DNA from: Solitalea agri
Lineage (GTDB): Bacteria; Bacteroidota; Bacteroidia; Sphingobacteriales; Sphingobacteriaceae
Length of the DNA stretch: 64,000 nucleotides
Direction: 5' to 3'
Assembly (NCBI RefSeq): GCF_023914155.1
Contig: NZ_JAMWYS010000036.1
Location: forward strand, 124,001 to 188,000
Program-made: the position numbers and the translations under genes
Part shown: positions 20,728-27,504 of the stretch, one piece after another
Position numbering within the stretch: position 1 is the first letter of the stretch
How the letters are laid out: every line of letters begins with the position of its first letter
The notes under the pieces: generated by a model
The model's database searches: none
What the model was told of the DNA's origin: nothing
The model's input: only the letters and a program-made list of their open reading frames with translations

Positions 20728-21162
20728 AATACTGGCTGTTAAAAGATAAATTGGTTGTTATATAATTAATTAATGATAATTGGCTGTTTTATAATTAAGG
20801 ATTTCTGAGTTTCGCAAACTCCTTTAATTAACATTTACCACTACTACAATCAATCTCTTTTAAGGATGTTAATCTAACATAGAATTAACTAATATAATAT
20901 TTTTTCAAATTAACAAATGGTTTTTCATCGTATTAATTTTAATTAAATAAACAAGTTGTTGTTTGATAAAGCATTTATATACAGTTAGATGATTATAATA
21001 GCTAAAGCGACTTATAGCAATAATTGGCCTAAGTATCCAAATTTCATGAGGTTTATGGTTTATATTTATAAGTAGGGGTTTCTTCCAAATTATAGATTAT
21101 ATAAAGTTATCCTATTGAATTTCAGCTTTTAAATCTTATTTTAAAGTAAAATAGGATAACCT
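20728..21162. other. 435-bp AT-rich divergent intergenic region
   Basis: This lies between the minus-strand amylase and the plus-strand permease and must hold both promoters. AAAAGATA at 20741-20748 reads TATCTTTT on the minus strand, close to a -7 box for the amylase. The permease side carries the inverted repeat at 21106-21160. No coding frame, RNA gene or mobile element was recognised in the remainder. Confidence 0.45.
21106..21160 (+). promoter_or_regulatory. 11-bp perfect inverted repeat adjoining the permease start codon
   Basis: GTTATCCTATT (21106-21116) is exactly inverted at 21150-21160 (AATAGGATAAC), two bases before the ATG at 21163. The 33-nt interval is AT-rich. It could be a two-half-site operator or an mRNA hairpin that occludes ribosome binding (AGGATAA lies in the arm). 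The dyad is certain; its function is inferred. Confidence 0.6.
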
Positions 21163-22515
21163 ATGGATACAAAGAATGGCTTGCAAAAAACCTTGAGTCC
21201 ATTTATGTTATGGGGGCTAGGAGTGGGCTATGTAATATCAGGTATGTATTTTGGGTGGAACCTGGGTTTGGAAAAAGGGGGGACGCTCGGAATGGCCATT
21301 GCCACTCTTGTGATTATGGCGATGTATGTTACATTTACCTTTAGCTACACAGAATTAGCTTGTGCAGTACCCAAAGCGGGCGGTGTATTTGATTATGCAG
21401 GTAAGGCTCTGGGAAAGGAGGTGGGATTTGTTGCAGGTATAGCCCAAACAGTAGAATTTATTTTTGCACCTCCCGCCATTGCATTTGCCATTGGAGCTTA
21501 TTTTAATGCTTTTTTTCCTCAGATTCCAATCTTAGCCAGTGCACTGGTTGTCTATTTCCTATTTACCGCCCTGAATATTTATGGAGTTAAAGCGGCTGCT
21601 TCTTTTGAGGCAGTTATAACTGTATTGGCAGTAGGCGAATTATTATTATTTGCTGGTATAAGTGCCTCAAGCTTTAAAACTGAAAATTTTGTCAGAAATG
21701 CTTTTCCTAATGGATGGTCCGGTGCTTTTGCTGCAATTCCATTTGCCATATGGTTTTTCTTAGGAATAGAGGGTGTAGCAAATGTCGCAGAAGAAACAAA
21801 GAATCCTCAGAAAGACATTATTAAGGGGTTTGGCTGGGCCATTTTTACTTTAGTGATCTTATGCGGGTTAGTTTTCGTTTATTCTATAGGTGTTGGTGGA
21901 TGGGAAACAATAGTATTCAAAAATGGCACTTCCGGCACGACTTCAGACTCTCCACTTCCTCTTGCGTTAGCTAAAATTACAGGAGATAATCATGTAATGT
22001 ATCACCTCTTAATTACAATAGGCCTATTTGGTCTTATTGCTTCTTTTCACGGATTAATTCTGGCCGCTGGTCGTTCCACCTATGAAATGGGTAGAGTTCG
22101 AAATATGCCCCCTATTCTAGGCATAATTTCAGGACGATTTCAAACACCCGCAAATGCATTGTTGGGTAATATGGTCATAGGCATTATCGCATTATTATCC
22201 GGAAGGACAGGGGAATTAATTATCCTCTCTGTATTTGGAGCCCTTACCCTCTATATCATTTCCATGATCTCATTAATTGTATTGCGACGTAAGCAGCCTC
22301 AATTAGCTCGTCCGTTCAGGGTTCCATTTTATCCGTTGTTTCCCATAATAGCTTTAGTAATTGCTTCTTTCTCGCTTATTGCCATGTTCATTTATAACGT
22401 TAAGCTGGGTTTGATTTACCTCACGTTCCTCGCAATTACCTATTTGTTATTTAAAATATTCAAAACTCACAACTCACTTGTTTATGATAACACAGGAAAT
22501 TCTGGATTACGTTAA
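21163..22515 (+). CDS. APC-family permease, ethanolamine permease-like
   Basis: An inner-membrane amino acid/amine transporter, 450 aa with 12 predicted helices. The opening (LWGLGVGYVISGMYFGWNLG) is characteristic of ethanolamine permeases of the Eat type within the APC superfamily. The central FFLGIEGVANVAEETKNPQKD is the conserved APC segment after helix 6. It heads a five-gene cluster whose next product is a glutamine-synthetase-like ligase and overlaps that gene by 32 nt, so translation is probably coupled. Ethanolamine is the best-supported substrate; other small amines or amino acids cannot be excluded. Confidence 0.85.
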   Translation: MDTKNGLQKTLSPFMLWGLGVGYVISGMYFGWNLGLEKGGTLGMAIATLVIMAMYVTFTFSYTELACAVPKAGGVFDYAGKALGKEVGFVAGIAQTVEFIFAPPAIAFAIGAYFNAFFPQIPILASALVVYFLFTALNIYGVKAAASFEAVITVLAVGELLLFAGISASSFKTENFVRNAFPNGWSGAFAAIPFAIWFFLGIEGVANVAEETKNPQKDIIKGFGWAIFTLVILCGLVFVYSIGVGGWETIVFKNGTSGTTSDSPLPLALAKITGDNHVMYHLLITIGLFGLIASFHGLILAAGRSTYEMGRVRNMPPILGIISGRFQTPANALLGNMVIGIIALLSGRTGELIILSVFGALTLYIISMISLIVLRRKQPQLARPFRVPFYPLFPIIALVIASFSLIAMFIYNVKLGLIYLTFLAITYLLFKIFKTHNSLVYDNTGNSGLR

Positions 22516-23842
22516 TCAGCATAGTTCCGGGAAAGTGAAATTAGCAGTTGCTGACATTGATGGAGTTTTAAGAGGAAAATATATTTCTACGGATAAATTT
22601 TTGTCGATTGTGGAAGGCCGTCTAGGGTTTTGTGATGTGACTTTTGGTTGGGATATTAATGACGCAGCCTATGATAATGTTCAATTTACAGGTTGGCATA
22701 CCGGTTATCCTGACGCATTGGTTCAACTCGATATGAATACATTCAGAAAAATTCCTTGGGAAAATGATATTCCTTTCTTTCTGGGTGATTTTATTAATGC
22801 TGATAATGTACCTGCTGTGGTTTGTCCTCGTCAGTTGTTGAAAAAGATTTTATCTCAATGTGAACAAGAAGGCTACAAGCCCTATTTTTCACAGGAGTTC
22901 GAGTGGTTCAATTTTGAAGAAACACCAGCAAGTCTAAATGAAAAGGGGTACCGAAACCTTAAAGCGCTCAGTCCCGGAATGTTTGGTTACTCTATTCTTC
23001 GCAGTTCATTGAAAAATGAATTCATGACAGACCTTTTTGAATTGCTTAAACGCTTCCAGGTTCCAATAGAAGGTTTACATACCGAAACCGGTCCCGGTGT
23101 TTACGAGGCGGCCATCACTTATGCTGATGCGCTGGAAGCTGCTGATAGGGCAACATTATTTAAAACAGCTGTAAAAGAAATTGGCTACAAGCATGGTGTT
23201 ATTGCCACCTTTATGGCTAAAATCGCCGAAAATTTACCCGGTTGCAGTGGGCATGTTCATCAAAGTTTGTGGGATTTAGAATCAACCAAGAATCTGTTTT
23301 ACGAAGAGAAAGACGAACAGCAGATGAGCGGTATTATGCGAAGCTATATTGCCGGACAGCTTTATTGCCTGCCACATATCTTACCGATGATGGCACCAAC
23401 CATTAATAGCTATAAACGTTTAGTTGAAGGAGCCTGGGCTCCAACTACCCTAACCTGGTCTGTTGATAACCGAACGGTGGCATTAAGGGCATTGCCCTTT
23501 AATAAAAAATCTGCACGGTTAGAAACAAGAGTCGTTGGTTCAGACGTTAATCCTTACCTGGCAATTGCTGCTTGCCTTGCAGCGGGATTGTACGGAGTAA
23601 AAAATCAACTTAAATTAAAACAACCGGCTACCGTTGGGAATGGGTATCGTGACTACTTAAATGGAACACTTCCTAACAATCTTTATGAAGCTACACAACA
23701 GATGAAAAACTCTGTGGTTGCCAAGGAGCTGTTTGGAGAAGACTTTGTGAATCATTTTACGGCAACAAGAGATTGGGAATGGCGCCAGTTCTCCAAAGTG
23801 GTGACCGATTGGGAAATGAAGCGTTATATGGAGATTATTTGA
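22484..23842 (+). CDS. Glutamine synthetase-family ligase (putative gamma-glutamyl-amine synthetase)
   Basis: ATP-dependent ligase of the GS-I/PuuA/GlnA4 type, predicted to join glutamate to an amine. 452 aa from ATG 22484; a TTG two codons earlier is possible but less likely. The active-site elements are present: EFEWF (metal-binding Glu), HTETGPGVYEAAI, CSGHVHQSLW (HxH nucleotide/metal loop), INSYKRL and the RLETR arginine region. The N-terminal beta-grasp is short. Its partners (ethanolamine-type permease upstream; alcohol dehydrogenase, C26 hydrolase and aldehyde dehydrogenase downstream) argue for a gamma-glutamylethanolamide synthetase rather than ammonia assimilation. The substrate is inferred from context. 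Confidence 0.87.
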   Translation: MITQEILDYVNQHSSGKVKLAVADIDGVLRGKYISTDKFLSIVEGRLGFCDVTFGWDINDAAYDNVQFTGWHTGYPDALVQLDMNTFRKIPWENDIPFFLGDFINADNVPAVVCPRQLLKKILSQCEQEGYKPYFSQEFEWFNFEETPASLNEKGYRNLKALSPGMFGYSILRSSLKNEFMTDLFELLKRFQVPIEGLHTETGPGVYEAAITYADALEAADRATLFKTAVKEIGYKHGVIATFMAKIAENLPGCSGHVHQSLWDLESTKNLFYEEKDEQQMSGIMRSYIAGQLYCLPHILPMMAPTINSYKRLVEGAWAPTTLTWSVDNRTVALRALPFNKKSARLETRVVGSDVNPYLAIAACLAAGLYGVKNQLKLKQPATVGNGYRDYLNGTLPNNLYEATQQMKNSVVAKELFGEDFVNHFTATRDWEWRQFSKVVTDWEMKRYMEII

Positions 23843-24024
23843 CCCCTAAATCCCCTGAAGGGGACTTTGGGTCAATATAAGAAACTCTATAAATGCAAAA
23901 ATGGATAAATAAAATTAATGAGGGAATAATATCAAATACTGTATAATGAATGGCTTATGTAAGAAGTATCTTCAAATTTATCAATTCGGCACTTCCTTAA
24001 AGTCCCCTTTAGGGGATTTAGGGG
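23843..24024. repeat. MITE-like element with ~29-bp inverted arms
   Basis: The left arm (23843-23871, starting CCCCTAAATCCCCT) and right arm (23996-24024, ending AGGGGATTTAGGGG) are near-perfect reverse complements around a ~124-nt AT-rich interior with no gene. Each arm also contains a small CCCCT/AGGGG hairpin. The element starts at the ligase stop codon and splits it from the alcohol dehydrogenase. Arms of this AGGGGATTTAGGGG type are, from memory, widespread in Bacteroidota spacers. Confidence 0.75.
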
Positions 24025-24039
24025 TAAACTCTTTTCTCT

Positions 24040-25188
24040 ATGACTTTCAATAAAATATACCAATATAATTTCCCGACAACTATTCGCTTTGGAGCAGGTT
24101 CGGTAAAGGAACTTTCGGCTTATTTAAAAGCGAATGATTTACATAAGCCTTTAATTGTTACCGATAGTATAATTGTGCAGCTTCCGTTTTTTAAGGAAAT
24201 AGTGGAGGATCTCAAAAAGCACAATATTTCAGTAGAAGTATTTTGTGATACCCATAAAAATCCAGTGAAATCAGATGTTTATAAAGGCGTTGAATTTGGG
24301 GATAACACTAGCCGCGATTCAATTATTGGAATTGGTGGCGGAGCGGCTTTGGATATTGCCAGAGCCATAGCTTTACGTGTTAATCATCGTGAAGATCTAT
24401 TTAAATATGACGATTTGATAGGAGGAGATATCTATGTAACGAATGAGGTCCCTCATTTCATTGCCATTCCAACAACCTCCGGTACAGGAAGTGAAGTAGG
24501 GCGAAGTGCTATCATCGCTGATGATGAAACCCATCATAAAAGGATTCTTTTTTCTCCTAAACTAATGGCCAAAATTGTATTTGCCGACCCTTTGCTTACC
24601 ATGGATCTACCGCCATTTGTTACCGCTGCTACCGGAATGGATGCGCTTACACATAATATGGAGGCTTTCCTCGCAAAAAATCTGCATCCGATTTGTGATG
24701 GGATTGCCCTGGAAGGTATTTCGTTGATCAAAGATTCATTGGAGAGAGCTACCAATAACCCAGATTTGGAGTCTCGAAGTAAAATGATGATGGCATCAAT
24801 GATGGGAGCCATTGCATTTCAGAAAGGCTTAGGTGTTGTGCATTCTTTGGCCCATCCGCTTTCTTCATTATTAGATACACATCATGGTTTGGCAAATGCA
24901 GTAAATATTCCGTACGGAATGGCGTTTAATATTAAAGGGTTTGAGGATAAGTTCAGGCGAATTGCCAGGGCCTTGGATTTAAAAGAGGAAACAGGTGAGG
25001 CAGTGGTTAACTATTTGTTTGAATTAAATTCGAAGATCAACATCCCTCATAAATTACGTGACATAGGCGTTCGGGAAGAGCATATTGAAACATTATCGGA
25101 TATGGCAATAGCCGATTTTGCACATCCAAATAATCCCAAACCTGTAACACGTGATGACTTTAAATCATTGTATCTAAAAGCACTATAA
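24040..25188 (+). CDS. Iron-containing alcohol dehydrogenase
   Basis: An NAD(P)-dependent group III alcohol dehydrogenase, 382 aa. The nucleotide-binding half has GIGGGAALDIARAIA and PTTSGTGSEV. The metal ligands Asp and His (GMDALTHNMEAF) and two further His (VVHSLAHPL and DTHHGLANA) are all present, so it should be active. In the context of the gamma-glutamyl ligase, it is predicted to oxidise the hydroxyl of a gamma-glutamylated amino alcohol to the aldehyde, the step done by an amine oxidase (PuuB) in the putrescine pathway. That role is inferred. The product is then expected to pass to the aldehyde dehydrogenase at 25931. Confidence 0.9.
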   Translation: MTFNKIYQYNFPTTIRFGAGSVKELSAYLKANDLHKPLIVTDSIIVQLPFFKEIVEDLKKHNISVEVFCDTHKNPVKSDVYKGVEFGDNTSRDSIIGIGGGAALDIARAIALRVNHREDLFKYDDLIGGDIYVTNEVPHFIAIPTTSGTGSEVGRSAIIADDETHHKRILFSPKLMAKIVFADPLLTMDLPPFVTAATGMDALTHNMEAFLAKNLHPICDGIALEGISLIKDSLERATNNPDLESRSKMMMASMMGAIAFQKGLGVVHSLAHPLSSLLDTHHGLANAVNIPYGMAFNIKGFEDKFRRIARALDLKEETGEAVVNYLFELNSKINIPHKLRDIGVREEHIETLSDMAIADFAHPNNPKPVTRDDFKSLYLKAL

Positions 25189-25204
25189 GCTAAAGGTTTA
25201 AAAA

Positions 25205-25903
25205 ATGTTAACTATAGGTGTAACGGATTGCAGTAAGTACAGTAATTATAGCAACTGGATAATTTCGGGCAGTGATGATATTGAGATCATCAAGCTGAGT
25301 CCTGCAAAGGCAAACGTTGAGGATCTCAAAAAGTGTCATGGTTTGTTGCTTACCGGAGGTGAAGATGTAAATCCTAAGTTTTATAATAAGCCTGAATACA
25401 GTAGTTATTGTTATGCTGATGATGTGAATGAAATTCGCGATGAGTTTGAGTTACAATTGTTGGAACTGGCGATAACGGATAGCCTGCCAATTTTGGGTAT
25501 TTGCCGAGGATTGCAGATTGCTAATGTTTATTTCGGAGGAACACTTATTCCAGATATTCCTTCATGGGGTAAACCATCTCATGCGAAACTCCAAGATGGT
25601 AGTGATCAGTATCATCAGGTACAAGTCGATGATTCTTCATGGCTATCAAAAGTATTGAACCAACAACAAGGATTGATCAATAGTAATCACCACCAGAGTG
25701 TTGATAGGGTTGGAGAGTTATTAAAGGTCAGTGCCCGCTCGCCCGATGGGGTTGTTGAAGCTATTGAGTGGAAAGAACCTGATGTCAAGTCTTTCCTCTG
25801 TATGGTTCAATGGCACCCTGAGCGTATGAACGATCAGAATAACCCTTTTGTGAAAAACATAAAAAATGCTTTTCTAACTGCTTCAAGGAAAAAATCAGTG
25901 TAG
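25205..25903 (+). CDS. Peptidase C26 / gamma-glutamyl hydrolase (PuuD-like)
   Basis: A class I glutamine amidotransferase-fold hydrolase, 232 aa. The nucleophile elbow is ILGICRGLQ (Cys about residue 100) and the His-Glu pair is in VQWHPE. The early LLLTGGEDVNP motif is typical of C26 proteins. It is predicted to remove the gamma-glutamyl group after oxidation, releasing glutamate and the amino acid (glycine if ethanolamine is the substrate). It starts 16 nt after the alcohol dehydrogenase stop, so the two are coupled. The family is clear and the substrate is inferred from context. Confidence 0.9.
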   Translation: MLTIGVTDCSKYSNYSNWIISGSDDIEIIKLSPAKANVEDLKKCHGLLLTGGEDVNPKFYNKPEYSSYCYADDVNEIRDEFELQLLELAITDSLPILGICRGLQIANVYFGGTLIPDIPSWGKPSHAKLQDGSDQYHQVQVDDSSWLSKVLNQQQGLINSNHHQSVDRVGELLKVSARSPDGVVEAIEWKEPDVKSFLCMVQWHPERMNDQNNPFVKNIKNAFLTASRKKSV

Positions 25904-25930
25904 TTCATTTTGTTCTCTAAACTTACCTCT

Positions 25931-27295
25931 ATGAATATTATTAATCCGGCTACAGAAGAAATAATTGCTGAAATAGCTGAAGATACCCAGGAAACACTCC
26001 ATCGGAAGTTTGACATTCTTCAAACTGGACAGATCGCTTGGGCTCGGCAACCATTAGCGGAACGGATAAAGATTATTCTCAGTTTTTATCATTTGCTGGA
26101 AGAGGAAACAGAATATTTAGCAGGATTGCTTACCTCTGAAGTAGGAAAGCCATTAAAGCAAAGTCGCAATGAGATAAATGGAGCAAGAAATCGTATTAAA
26201 TGGATGCTCAATAATGCTGAAAAGTACTTAAGCGATGAATGGATGACAATTGATGAAGGTCTAAAAGAGAAAATTACATATGAGCCTTTAGGAGTTATCT
26301 GTAATATCTCCGCCTGGAACTATCCTTATTTGGTTGGTGTAAATGTATTTATTCCGGCTTTGTTAGCTGGCAACGCGGTGATGTATAAGCCTTCAGAGTT
26401 CTCAACGCTAACGGGTATACAAATAGGTAAATTATTAAAACAAGCGGGAGTTCCTGACCAAGTCTTTCAAACAGCGCTTGGTGCAAAAACAACTGGAGAA
26501 GCTTTGCTGGATATGGATTTTGACGGCTATTTCTTTACAGGGTCTTACCAAACCGGAAAATATATTTATGAACGGGTTGCTCCAAAAATGGTTCCTTGTC
26601 AATTGGAGTTAGGAGGTAAAGATCCTCTGTATGTTGCTGATGATGTGAACGATATTACAGCAGTAGCCGCTTCAACCGCAGATGGTGCATTTTACAATAA
26701 TGGACAAAGCTGCTGTGCCGTAGAGCGTATTTATGTGCATGAGCGGATTTATGATGAGTATGTTGATGCTTTTTTAAAAGAGGTGAAATCATGGAAGGTG
26801 GGATTGCCTACAGAAGATGGTGTGTACATAGGTCCGTTAACCCGAAAGAATCAATTAAGTATTCTTGATCAACAAGTAAATGAAGCTATTGAAATGGGTG
26901 CAAAACTTCAAACTGGAGGTCGTCGGTCTGATGGAAAAGGGTATTATTTTGAACCTACGGTTTTGACAGAAGTGACAAATGGGATGAGGGTAATGCAAGA
27001 AGAAAGTTTCGGTCCTATTATCGGTATTATGAAAGTGAAAGATGACGAGGAAGCATTAAAGTTGATGCAAGATACCCAATATGGATTAACGGCAGCAGTC
27101 TATTCTAATGATAAAGACCGCGCTGAAAGAATACTAGAACAAATAAATTCCGGAACAGGTTACTGGAACTGCTGCGACCGGGTGAGTGCGGCTCTGCCCT
27201 GGAGCGGCCGGAAACATTCAGGTATCGGCGCCACTCTTTCTCATCAAGGTTTTCGGGTATTTACAAAGCCTAAAGCATGGCATATGAGGGGATAA
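25931..27295 (+). CDS. NAD(P)-dependent aldehyde dehydrogenase
   Basis: Oxidises an aldehyde to the carboxylate; 454 aa from ATG 25931 (MNIINPATEE, the normal family start); an upstream TTG at 25910 would add seven residues. The catalytic Cys is in NNGQSCCAVER, the general-base Glu in QLELGGKDP, and FTGSYQTGKYI marks the cofactor fold. It closes with SHQGFRVFTKPK. It is similar to succinate-semialdehyde and PuuC-type dehydrogenases. As the last gene of the cluster it would oxidise the gamma-glutamyl-aminoaldehyde, before or after deglutamylation. It is followed by a terminator at 27322. Confidence 0.9.
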   Translation: MNIINPATEEIIAEIAEDTQETLHRKFDILQTGQIAWARQPLAERIKIILSFYHLLEEETEYLAGLLTSEVGKPLKQSRNEINGARNRIKWMLNNAEKYLSDEWMTIDEGLKEKITYEPLGVICNISAWNYPYLVGVNVFIPALLAGNAVMYKPSEFSTLTGIQIGKLLKQAGVPDQVFQTALGAKTTGEALLDMDFDGYFFTGSYQTGKYIYERVAPKMVPCQLELGGKDPLYVADDVNDITAVAASTADGAFYNNGQSCCAVERIYVHERIYDEYVDAFLKEVKSWKVGLPTEDGVYIGPLTRKNQLSILDQQVNEAIEMGAKLQTGGRRSDGKGYYFEPTVLTEVTNGMRVMQEESFGPIIGIMKVKDDEEALKLMQDTQYGLTAAVYSNDKDRAERILEQINSGTGYWNCCDRVSAALPWSGRKHSGIGATLSHQGFRVFTKPKAWHMRG

Positions 27296-27321
27296 TTGAA
27301 ATGCCCTTGAATAATTTTATT

Positions 27322-27358
27322 CAATAAGCCCTGGTTCTAAAAGAACAAGGGCTTATTG
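27322..27358 (+). terminator. Terminator-like hairpin after the amino-alcohol cluster
   Basis: CAATAAGCCCT (27322-27332) pairs with AGGGCTTATTG (27348-27358), and GTTCT pairs with AGAAC inside. A short T-rich tail follows. The hairpin is homologous to the one after atpG (18258-18289), sharing CCNNGGTTC and AAAAGAA elements. Confidence 0.8.
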
Positions 27359-27504
27359 TTTACAATACACTTAGTCGATCTTTCCTAATATTTTATTGCT
27401 TTTAGATATTCGTTAATTTAAATAACAAAATGACAATAAATTAAATAATGCATTGACAAAATGATAATATTTCTTAATTTGCGTTTCAATTCAATTTGTA
27501 CAAA

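Noticed and set aside
20728-21162. Riboswitch or small RNA in the amylase-permease spacer
   Set aside because: Apart from the 11-bp dyad, no conserved-looking helices or terminator-like structure could be found by eye.
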